DNA of 64,000 bases from Amyelois transitella (lineage: Eukaryota; Arthropoda; Insecta; Lepidoptera; Pyralidae): assembly GCF_032362555.1 (NCBI RefSeq), contig NC_083522.1:3202001-3266000 (forward strand), given 5' to 3'. Each line of letters opens with the position of its first letter. The first letter of the stretch is position 1. The notes beneath the pieces were generated by a model, which searched no databases, had not been told where the DNA came from, and worked only from the letters and a program-made list of their open reading frames with translations. Shown here in pieces: positions 21,567 to 32,100 of this stretch. The translations under genes were made by a program, and so were the position numbers.

Positions 21567-23011
21567 TAGTGTCCGACCGAAGGTCTATTTTTGGCCGAAG
21601 CCGAAGCCGAAGCCGATTAATCGGCTATCGCCACAACCTTCGGCCGAAGCCGAAGCCGAAGCCGAAGGTTTATATTCTCTCAGCACTCAGTAATTAATTT
21701 TGTTCAATATTGTCTACAAGCTACAATTAATATTAAAATCATTTCAAAACCTCAATATTGAAGGTTTATATATTGACTGTCTCATATAGAAGTTGATGTT
21801 ATATCATAGAGGTGGTTGGTTTAGAGATAAACTAGCTGTTGCCCGCGACATCGTCCGCGTAAATTTCGAGTTGAATTTTAATCATACAGTCAGATACAGA
21901 CAGACAAAAAATGTAAAAAAAAAATTCTCTATCCGTTTCAGTCAAAATATTAAATGTACAGAAAAAATATTTTAACCGTTTTATTATATGTAGTAGGTAT
22001 TTTGATTTTCAGTTTTTTTACATAAAATACTCAAACAATACAAAAAAAAAATATTTTTAATAATAAAAAATATCTACGGGCTAACCACTGGAACATCGAA
22101 GCCGTTGCGTTGGTGTCGAAATTAAAGTAGACTACATACATACATATGGTCACGTCTTTATCCCTTGCGGGGTAGACAGAGCCAACAGACTTGAAAAGAC
22201 TGAATGGCCACGTTCAGCTATTTGACTTAATGATAGAATTGAGATTCAAAAAGTGATAGGTTGCTCGCCCATCGCCTAAAAAAGAATCCCAAGTTTGTAA
22301 GCCCATCCCTTAGTCGCCTTTCACTTATATTTATATGTTATAGGTATAATGCCGTCGTATAATGATAAATGACTTTGAATTTTTAATTTCGTAACTTATT
22401 TGCAGGCATACTGATGCCTTGAGTTCATTCAAATGTTGATAACTTTTTTTTTTGTGAACCGATTTTGATGAAACAAACTTTAAATGTTATTCTGAGTTAA
22501 AACAAAGCAATTGGTGAAAGTTTGAAGTAAATCGGTTAAGTACTTTCGGAGATAATCGTGATCATACATACAGACAGACAGACAAGAAATTAAAAAAAAA
22601 TATTTTTGCTTTCTTTTATTCATTCTAAGTGTCCCTCTATCCATTTCAGTCGAAAATACTAAATGTACAGACAAAATATTTTTAATGTTTTATTATATGT
22701 ATAGATAAAAGTTTGTGATTTACCTACTGGTAAAAAATAATGATTTGATTTCTTACAAAAACACTCGTTTAAATACACGTACGGACTTGTTTTGATGCAT
22801 GCAATCAGCAATGTGATATTTTGACAGTGACTCCCCGCCGCCTCATGACTTTCGTAACAGTTCGTTCAATCTCGACGGTCGCTCGGACCTTCGGCGAAAC
22901 CTTCGGCTTCGGCCGGATTTTGGGCCGAAGCCGAATGTTTCGCCGAAGGTGGATTTTTTGGCCGAAGGTGGCCGAAGCCGAAGCCGAAGCCGAAGCTTCG
23001 GTCGGACACTA
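21567..23011. mobile_element. hAT-like non-autonomous transposon in leader intron
   Basis: Terminal inverted repeats TAGTGTCCGACCGAAG at 21567 and its complement ending at 23011 are flanked by the 8-bp direct repeat CTTAAATT (21559-21566 and 23012-23019). TAG termini with 8-bp duplications are typical of hAT. Both ends are rich in CCGAAG hexamers (about 21597-21667 and 22895-23003). No transposase is seen. The middle holds other repeats, including a CTAGCTGTTGCCCGCGAC start at 21832 and the composite repeat at 22134-22712, which look like nested insertions. Confidence 0.87.
22134..22712 (-). repeat. composite dispersed repeat, copy B, nested in hAT-like element
   Basis: Inverted match to 9760-10275. 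The left part is the dispersed unit (GGTCACGTCTTTATCCC, AATGGCCACGTTCAGC). Then come GGTATAATGCCGTCGTATAA, AACCGATTTTGATGAAAC and AGATAATCGTGATCATACA. (CAGA)n is at about 22572-22585. Confidence 0.8.
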
Positions 23012-23151
23012 CTTAAATTAGACCAAACAAATCGATTGATCATTCGGTATATGGATCAGTTGACGATTTCGCACTTTATTAATTAGATTATCAAAAGTTA
23101 CAATAATAATAAAAAAAATATATATAAAGTAATATTATAAAGGATACTTAC

Positions 23152-23210
23152 TTTTAAGCCCTTGTCGATTACACGACTATGTCTATGATAGGTTTCGTGA
23201 GGTTTTTATA
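23152..23210 (-). promoter_or_regulatory. core promoter and untranslated exon 1 of Pro/Val-rich gene 4
   Basis: On the minus strand TATAAAA spans 23210-23204. CATAGT has an A at 23178, 32 nt on, exactly as at paralogue 3. A 27-nt exon (23178-23152) ends before donor GTAAGT at 23151. No comparable TATA/donor pair exists closer to the ATG. This places exon 1 on the far side of the hAT-like element. Confidence 0.7.
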
Positions 23211-23219
23211 TTGATCAAT

Positions 23220-24790
23220 ATCTTACATTTTGGTGTTATCTCATCTTGCTGGATTAACAGTGTGAATGAAACAATTTATTGCATAATTAATTTTAATCGA
23301 AATATAATTTGTTTCAGATAATAGTAACTTTTATTACAAAAAACTATTACGTATGTGAGGACTACTGAACAGAGGGCGCCGCTAAGCCATGTTGTAAAGA
23401 TATCATAAATTTTATCTGTGTATCAGTTCCTTATGACCGTTGGATTATATCTGACGTCAAGACATAGCGCCTGTACGCGTTACTTGAATTTACATCTTCC
23501 AAATACACATCCCTTTATCCCATAAGGAGTAGGAATAATCAATACTTCTATATGACCCGAGAGAATACAATAAACGTGTTTTTTTTCCTTGTTTTCTTTT
23601 GGTCATTATTAATAACTGTAGATAACAGGTACACATGTTAAGGTGGCAAGTGGAAAGATGTAGTTTCTGTCTACCCCTCCGGGCAAAGGCGTGACTTTAT
23701 GTATGCAGACATACCTGCATACATAAAGTCACGCCTTTGCCCGTAAACAGGTAGACGCTTTAAATATTTACAGAATATTTACCTTTCAAAATTAATGATA
23801 AAATGAGAATTAAGTAATTTGTAATATACTTATACATCAAAAGTACCTAATTTTAAAGCAATTTTTGATCGATTTTAATAAACAGGTAGAAACGCGAGTA
23901 CCGATTTCGTTACTTAAATCCGACTCCTTAAATTCGCTAGTTCGACTAGCATTTGGCCGTTTTTATCATTTTGTCCGTTCTTCAACATTCTAAGCTATTT
24001 CTCGTTATGTTACTCCCTTACTCCCTTGCCATTTCTACTTGGTTAGGCGAAGAGCCATGCCGGTCAAACATTTGTTCCCCAGATAGCCTGTAGTCTTCCA
24101 CTGACGTAACGTTCACGTATAGGTGAAGGATTTTGCATGCAAGATGTGTAATCGTAATATTTTAATTATAAACAAAACGACATTGTTAGGTAGGGTAGTA
24201 ACATAACTATCCAATTTTTAAAAAGAAATGGAATTCTCTTATCCCTACAAAACTCTGGTCAGTGGGTTTTTATTTGGCTGTCAGTGGGTACAATTAGGTA
24301 CATAAGTAGATACTAGGTAGGTATTGTTTGAAGTTAATTTAGAGCGAAGCGACTTCTGTGATTGCAATGAGAGGTTTTTACAAACGCTGTTATAGTTAAA
24401 CTATAAAAAATTACCCTTCAGCCGGGAAGGTATATAATAACTAAGAAAACATGTTAATCATGATGATATGATATATTATGTATGATGGGATATAGAGTAC
24501 CCGAAACCGCCGAGCTTGCATGAAGAGAGTTATGAATGTGGATAAAGTGAAGGAAGTATGCAGAGATCGTTGCAAGTGAAAAGAATTAGTCTCTGCCTAC
24601 CCTCCGGGAAAAAGGCTTGATTTTATTAACAAACGATCTATGCCAATGCTAGAAAAATGACAAGGAAATAAAAAAACTGGCAGTCTGTCAATGTCAATTT
24701 GTTAAAGTCAAAAAAGTCAGATGCCAAAACAACATAACCTAGAAAATTTAATCACGTAATTTTCGTGAAAACAAACAAGAAATTTAATTT
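23220..24790. other. no gene seen; LINE fragments and a palindrome
   Basis: About 24480-24625 is a plus-oriented fragment of the RTE 3' end (CCCGAAACCGCCGAGCTTGC, GCAGAGATCGTTGCAAGT, CTCTGCCTACCCTCCGGG). A palindrome of two RTE tails is at 23681-23742. The rest is AT-rich upstream sequence of the mS37 gene. Confidence 0.55.
23681..23742. repeat. head-to-head RTE 3' ends forming a perfect palindrome
   Basis: Arms of 26 bp (23681-23706 and 23717-23742) are perfectly complementary, with a 10-nt spacer whose outer two bases also pair. Each arm is the RTE 3' terminus (GGGCAAAGGCGTGACTTTAT), so the structure is two LINE tails joined end to end. Confidence 0.85.
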
Positions 24791-24817
24791 CCAAGGGGTT
24801 TCCCGGAAAAAATAATA

Positions 24818-25192
24818 ATGCGAATAAATCCACCTATATTTGCCACTGCAAAACAGAGCAATGCAAGGCGACCACAAAAAGAACCAGTTCCATTTCAGCA
24901 ACTTCTACCACTGGCACTGAAAAAGACAGTTTCAGGCAAAAGTGACAAATTAAAAGAATCAGCATGCATGCAGGAACTGGCGGTGATGTTCGCATGCTTT
25001 AAGAAACACGATTTCAATCAACAGGAGTGTTTTAAAGAGGTCACTTTGTTTCAAAATTGTTATGCTGATTTCAGTAAGAAACTGGCAGTACAAAGAGAGC
25101 AAGGAAAGAAAGGTATTTTAGTTCCCGGGGAGAAGAACTTGACGCATAGGCAAATGAATCAACTGTTGAAAGCATTTCCACCACAGAAATAG
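24818..25192 (+). CDS. CHCHD1: mitochondrial small ribosomal subunit protein mS37 (CHCHD1)
   Basis: 124 residues in one exon, ATG-started. The centre has a twin CX9C motif: CMQELAVMFAC, then CFKEVTLFQNC, the CHCH fold imported and oxidised in the intermembrane space by the Mia40 route. The flanks match the mS37/CHCHD1 family: a basic N-terminus with a proline-rich stretch, and a C-terminus with LTHRQMNQLLKAFPP, which corresponds to the LNKLLQRFP end of the human protein. Human CHCHD1 is 118 residues, so the length fits. The protein is a component of the mitoribosomal small subunit. AATAAA lies at 25225-25230, 33 nt after the stop. The gene is convergent with Ibtk. Confidence 0.93.
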   Translation: MRINPPIFATAKQSNARRPQKEPVPFQQLLPLALKKTVSGKSDKLKESACMQELAVMFACFKKHDFNQQECFKEVTLFQNCYADFSKKLAVQREQGKKGILVPGEKNLTHRQMNQLLKAFPPQK

Positions 25193-25229
25193 TATAGAAT
25201 GTTGCGTTAGATATAGCATTTGTGAATAA

Positions 25230-25810
25230 ATACATGTATATTTAAATACTTAGATTAAATATTGTTCATTTAACTCATTATTGCCTTTTTTTAAATACCT
25301 TTCGATTTATTAACTGCTATCCTAGTTGTGTAAGTTAAAAGGATAACAAAGATGAAGCTGAATAAATACCAGACCTGCTTCTAGTCTAGATTATTATTGG
25401 TGTCTCTGGGCTCCTCCGAAGAGAGGATGTTATCATAACTTGAGGATTATTACTCAAGTATTGAAAATTTCATAACTACAAGTCTTTTTTCAAATATTTT
25501 TATATATTTTTGTTCCAAGGCTCACTAGTTCAACACACACTGCAGGCATTTACAATGACTATTTTGAGTTAATAGCTCCACCCTGGGCCTTTACTGCCGT
25601 GGTTATATTGGAATTAAAAGTACCCTATGTCTATCTATTCATGCACCAAATTTTATCTAAATCCATACCATTGATTTGGGGGTAAAAGAATAACAAACAT
25701 ACATATAGAAATTTTAAATTAAAAGAATTTCTTTGAAAGAAACAAAGACCAGACTTGCACTTTCAGGTTTTGAAATATAAATGACATAATTATGAGACAA
25801 GTCAACTCAA
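25230..25810. other. no gene seen
   Basis: AT-rich spacer between the convergent mS37 and Ibtk genes. No supported exon or RNA. Confidence 0.5.
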
Positions 25811-25812
25811 GC

Positions 25813-25950
25813 CCCTGTAGAATAGCACGCACGACTCCATTTTTATCGCGCGAAATATATATCGCTGTTTCGCTTTTCATTATGACGTGAAATGGTACAG
25901 CGATAGATTTTCACGTGATAAAATGGAGTTGCGCGTGCTATGCTACGGAG
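25813..25950. mobile_element. small foldback element (MITE-like)
   Basis: About 138 bp with imperfect inverted arms of roughly 38 bp. The left arm contains ATAGCACGCACGACTCCATT and the right arm reads, in complement, ATAGCACGCGCAACTCCATT. No protein is coded. A clear target duplication was not found. Confidence 0.7.
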
Positions 25951-26112
25951 GATTCAAATGGTCCAACAGAAGCCCCATAGGAATAATGCAACCAAGCAAT
26001 GTCAACAGGATCTTATAAATAACAGTAGTCAATTGAAACAAGTTCTGTGTCAAATTATTTATTTTAAAATAGTATCATATTATCTTATAAATATATAAAA
26101 TAGCACAGTATA

Positions 26113-29100
26113 TCACTTAGGGGCAGTGTGGATCCATTGCGGAGAAGACACTTTGATTTCAATCCGTTGTACTGTAATCCATTCATCGTCTGCTTCGTGC
26201 ACATTGTAGAACCTTTCCAGCTCTTCTATAGCTTTGTCCTCAAGCTGAAAACAATGTCCAATATTATAAAATTATATGGCAAACATATAACGAAGTGTGG
26301 ACCTGCTGATTTGTCCACTAGGATGAGAAGAGAGTTAAATAATGCAGTCTTTGGCGACTTCACTAATGTCACACGCCATCAGCCAATCACCGTTAGAATT
26401 TGACGCGCTTAACCAATAGCAGCGAAGAGTCTATGGCGACATTTCAAACGTCACAAGCCATAGAGCCTATTAGATCGCTTACCTAAATAGTGTAAGCAAA
26501 GATTTCACGGATTACATTCGACTTAACATCGTCGGAGCCAAACCAAGCCTGCCGGAAGATCTCTTCCCTTTGTGGCGGTTGAGCCCGAATCATCGCTCCC
26601 GCTACAAATAAATTCTACTCTTTTGGGAAAAACATAGCTAGAAAATTTTAAGTTTTAATGTACTATAAATAGAAGTTCATTATTAAGTGACTTGAATCTA
26701 TGAATGCTTTATTGTAAAAGATTGTAAAAAATGTTGTTGAGGACAAATTCTTTTACCTGAGTTAATGCAAGAGGCTTTGTCATGATCCTTGAAAAGTCTT
26801 CTCTTTGCTTCTTTTGGTCAGTAAGAATCTGGTTGAACTCCATAGCCTTCGCCTTTGGGCTGCTACTCGCGACCGGTGCTTCTACCACTTTCCACGGATT
26901 CTTAGGTTTTTCTGGAGGACTGCCCATATTTAATTTATCAAAATAATCGCCCAGATTTTGCGGCACATGTTCTTGCATTGCCAATTTCTTCCTTTGTTTT
27001 TGGGACATTTTCGGACCAATATGGCTGATGACAAGGTTTCCTTGAGTCACATTTGGGCTTCTCATCATTTCTGATATAGAAGAATCTTTAGGAGACATTG
27101 ACATTCTTGACGTTGTTGGTACATTTTCCGTCGACTGGTTATTGAACGAATTATTCTTCGTTAATTTCGTAAAAGACTCAACCGGCGTCTCGTTCAAGAT
27201 TTCTCTCGCGTTGCTAATAGCCTTCAGCCTGGCTTGGACCACTTTCTGCTGCTTTTGCTGAGATGACGGCACTTCTATCCATTTCTCTTGTTTCTCCCTC
27301 GCACCTTTCTCTTCCCTTGAAATGTTACTTAGAGACAGAGTTATATCACCAGAGACATCATTAGACATGTCTAGTGATGTCACAGAGCTAACAGATTCAT
27401 ACCTCATCCGTGCCTTTTCGCTGTCAGTATATTCAATCTTTTTGGACTTACTTTTCTTTTTTTCTTTGATATCAGTATCATCGTTCTTTATATCCTCATC
27501 AGTCAATTCCAAGTGTATAGGAAAGTTCGCTGCGCATTCATCTATAACTTCATCTGTTGGTGCGTTGAAAAATGGTGTAATCACTCTTGATGACATAATA
27601 GGATTGAATTTGCAGTAGTAATTAGATATGTCATGGAGAACGTCATCTTCTATGAGATCTAAGGATCGGTTTTCGAGAATACTGCACAGGTTTAGAGATA
27701 TGAACTCCATGCAACACTGTTTGAGTTGCGTTGCGTTATATGTGTGAGCGAATTGGCATAGTTCTGCGCAGTTTTTCAAGTTAATGAGATTTGATAAGGC
27801 GATTTCACACATTTCCCTGAGTCGAGATATGAACAGTTGGTCGGCTACTATTAGCATACTGCAAATGAAGTCTATACTGTCGGAATTCTCGATTTCCGGA
27901 CACGAATCGGTGTAGAGAAAGTCGATAACTGGTTGGAGTATCCCGTGGTTTATTGGGAGAGTCACTTTGGATAGTAATTTACTCTGTAACAAAGTAATAA
28001 ACATTTTAAACATTTATTTTGTATGTTGGAAGGGGATGTGCGAGACGAATGTACCTTAATTAAAATCGGGGATGTTATCTGCTTTGGCAATTCATTGGTA
28101 AATAATCCCATAGGTCTAAAGGATAAGTTATGAGTCATATCCCAAACCAAAGATCTTCCGTGAAAATATCGTGTTGAGTTTAGTGAATGTGTATCAATTT
28201 GACAGTACACAGGCATCACGACAAGTTGAAAGATCTGAAGGTCTCTGCCTAAACTTTTGTGAAAAAAAAAATGCATATACGATCCTAACCTCAGTCCAGG
28301 AATGCATGAACATGCCGTTGAAGTACTCCAGCCTGGCGGCCAGCACGCACTTGTGAGCAGCGACTAAAGCGCCATCTTTGGAGCACACGTGTGTATCAAC
28401 TAGTTCCGGGAAGCGGGAACGATCCCATACGGGAGTAGGGTTCTTGGTGAACGTCGCCGAATCGCGGAGGTGAATTGTGCCGTCGCGATAGCTGGAAAAG
28501 AAATGTATTAGAAGGTCTTTAGTCTCTGCCTACCCCTCCGGGAAAGAGGCGTGATTTTATGTATGTATGTATTAGAAGGAATTCGTATAACGGCCTCAGT
28601 GGCGCAGCGGTAGTACGCTTGTCTGTGACACCGGAGGTCCCGGGTTCGAATCCCGGCCAGGGCGTGATGAGAAAAGAACTTTTTCAGATTGGCCTGGGTC
28701 TTGGATGTTTATCTATATAAGTATTTATTATAAAATATAAGTAGTATCGTTGAGTTAGTATCTCGTAACACAAGTTTCGAACTTACTTCGAGGCTAACTC
28801 AATATGTGTAATTTGTCCCGTATATATTTATTTAATTTAAAAAAAAAATCAAATTCAAAATCTTTATTGCATATCATAAAGTACATCAGTTGAATTAAAG
28901 TAACTGCTTATAAATAGGTACAATATGAACCCTGATGGGCATCGCAATTTTAAATTATATGAAACGGCATAATAAGAATACTATCGACGAAGTTAGAAAA
29001 AGTTTCATTGCTATAAAAAGATGGAGAAAGCGAGAGAAATGAGATAAAAAGCATAACTTATACCATACAGAAGCACAGTATAACCATTTTTATAAGTTAC

Positions 29101-32100
29101 ACCGATGTATTGTGCAGAAGTCTCATTTTTGTTGTCAGTAGTTACAATCTATCTTCATATTTATTGGCTCAATTTAAGATTTCGTGATCACTCATCGTGT
29201 TTATCGTTTTTACTCCAAATGACATTCGACCAAGTTATTTAACACTGTGAGGCCCATAACCTATGACATTTCATAGAAAATTTTTAGAGGTGAAAAAAAG
29301 GTCGGCGGAAATTTACCAGAGACTAAAGTGCCGCCTAGGGTCTTACTTTAATAGCGTTAAACGTTGAACTCACTAGTTGAATCTCAATTCTATCATTCAG
29401 TCTTTTCGAGACTATTGGCTCTGTCTACCCCGCAAGGGATATGGACGTGACCATATGTATGTATGTATGTTGAACTCACTAGAAGTTGTCGAGCAGCTTG
29501 TGCAGCCCCTGGACCTGCAGCCGCCGGCAGCCCGCCTGCAGCAGCCGCACGGGGTCGCAGCAGTCGGCGCGTGCGCCTGAATGTTTGCGCGTTTTGTTGC
29601 CTCTCTTACTCTTCTCTTGGTGTTTGTAAACTTCGAACGCTGATATTTCCGATGGGTTCTCTGAAATAAAACCCGGCTGATATTATATAATGCAAAAGTA
29701 AGTTTGTCTGTTTATCTGTTTGTTTGTTTGTTTGTTACCTCTTCACGCGTTATGTACTGAAACAATGCTCTTGAAATTTTGCGTATATTGTATATTATGC
29801 GGAAAAGGACAAGGGTACTTTTCAACTTACTTAATATAATCATATTTGTTCCATATACATATTATTTTTTACAGTGATATATTTATTATTATAATATATA
29901 TTTATTTACCAATCATCTCCAACTCAAGCTCGACATCTTTGCCCTTCTTAATCACGTTGTTTAAATCTTCCCTCCTTATCTTTAGACTACAAGGCCCTAA
30001 TTCTGCCACGTCGCAGGTTCCCGTGTACATATACCTAAAACAATAATTAATTATTATATTAAATGGCTACCTTCCATTTTCAAAATCAGTTTAACCGGTT
30101 GGAGATATCTTCAAGATCTCGAGTAAATCCTTGGGCAAGATATGGAGTGGTTTAATTCTACATTATTATGTATGCGTGCACACGGCACTGTTATTTTTAT
30201 GTAAAGTGTTTAAGAAATGACGGCCTCTGTGGCGCAGCGGTAGTGCGCTTGTCTGTGTCACCGGAGGTCCCGGGTTCGAATCCCGGCCAGGGCATGATGA
30301 GAAACGAACTTTCTCTGATTGGCCTGGGTCTTGGTTATTTATCTATATAAGTATTTATTATAAAATATAGTATCGTTGAGTTAGTATCTCGTAACACAAG
30401 TCTCGAACTTACTTCGAGGCTAATTCAATCAGTGTTATTTGTCCCGTATATACTTAAAAAAAAAAATCCAATAAAATAAAATCACCTTAAAATCCTCTCA
30501 AAAACTTCAGGCAACACATTGGCTAGAACGATCAGTGGCTTATTATCCTCTTTGTTCGTCGTACTATCCTGGTACAATTTGTACAGGTGCTCGCTGTGGG
30601 AAGCTATTATGTAGATGTGCGCGGGAAACAGTCGTGTGCCGACCTGAAATATTTTTTTTTTAATTTTATTTTAGATTAGGCATTTGTCTTACGTCTCACC
30701 TGATGGTAAGTGACGCTGAAGACCAAGATGTCACAAAGATATAGTTATCGATGTCTGTAATAGAAAGGTATTGGCAAAAAATTGATATAACGGAGTAGCG
30801 TAGCCTATGGACGAAACATTTTCCACGGGAACGGAAAAAACGGGAATTTCACAAGTAGTTTAATTATTAGCTGTAAAAAAATATTTAACTAATAATTGTT
30901 TAACTAATAAATTATATATACTAATATTATACAGCTGAAGAATTTGTTTGTTTGTTTGTTTGAACGCGCTAAACTCAGGAATTGGTTCGAATTGTTTTTG
31001 TGTTGAATAGACCATTAATCGAAATATCGGAAAATGTGAAAAAAAAAAACGGGAAAAATTATTCATCCTTGAGGGCTTCAATGATGCCCAAAAATAACTA
31101 TTCCACTAAGTTAGCTTATAATTTTTTCAAATTTCAATGTTATACCATTGTTATTTCCTATTAAGATTTGTTTAATTTTCATCTGTATACGTATTTATAT
31201 AATTGACTGAATCGTAACAAAAAATTAAAATGAAACTGTACCTTAAAAACAACGTCGTGTAGCAGATCATCGTTGGAAGCGGTTTCCATCAGAGATTCCA
31301 TGTGTTTCGACATACTCGTCGGAGACAGCTCGGGTATAGAAGTTAGACCGCACGTAGGTTTTATCTAAAACAATAATAAGGATTCAAACTTAACAGGAAA
31401 AAAAATGTGACGTCGATCCAGTAGTAAAGTTGCCGTATTGATACAACAATTTTGGTGAATTGTTCTCAATCAATAAGTAAGTGACTACATATTGCAGTAC
31501 AGACGTGAGACCTTATAGTTCGCTTTAACGAACGGCGCTCTTAAAAAAATAAACACTAAATAATAGTAGACATGTGATTGGCGAAAAGAAATTGAATTAT
31601 AACTTACGCAAAATGAGATTTTCAAAATAACATCAATGTCACCCCTCATTTAGTACGATCTTGTCTATAAGAGAGAAAAAATCTACCGTGTGGTTCCCGG
31701 CACCAACATAAAAAAGAATAGGACCACTCCATCTCATTTCCAATGGATGTCGAAAGAGGCGACTAAGGAATAGGCTTATAAACACGAGATTCTTGTTTAA
31801 GGCGACGGGCTAGCAACCTGTCACTATTTGAATCTCAATTCAATCACAAAGCCAAACAGCTGACTGTGGCCTATCAGTCTCTTCAAGACTGTTAGTTCTG
31901 CCTTACCCCCAAAGGCAAATACACGTGACTATATGAATGAATGAAAAAATTGGTACTTACCGGGTCTTGAAGTGCACTACCCGAGAGTGCAATTCGGAAC
32001 ATGCGAATGAGATAAATACAGTACAAACCTGCAAGCAAGCGAAGTTCAACCCTTCACTGTCAACAGAAATAGCCACCGCTCTATGCACATTTGGTATCTT

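Noticed and set aside
21487-21697. Frames with alternating Lys/Pro and Glu/Ala near the CCGAAG repeats (also 22821-23043)
   Set aside because: Translations of simple hexamer repeats in the ends of the hAT-like element.
26330-26465. Two imperfect repeats of GGCGAC...GTCACA...GCCAT in the last Ibtk intron
   Set aside because: Similarity is weak and short; no recognisable element or function.
26463-26602. Exon-like stretch in the last Ibtk intron with an open frame MIRAQPPQREEIFRQ and a GTAAGC donor
   Set aside because: Joining it to exon 14 puts a stop in frame, while the direct 14-15 splice gives the conserved C-terminus. It may be a relic or an unrelated insertion.
29377-29669. Plus-strand frames opposite Ibtk exon 12, and 34623-34919 opposite exon 4
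   Set aside because: Shadows of GC-rich coding exons on the other strand.
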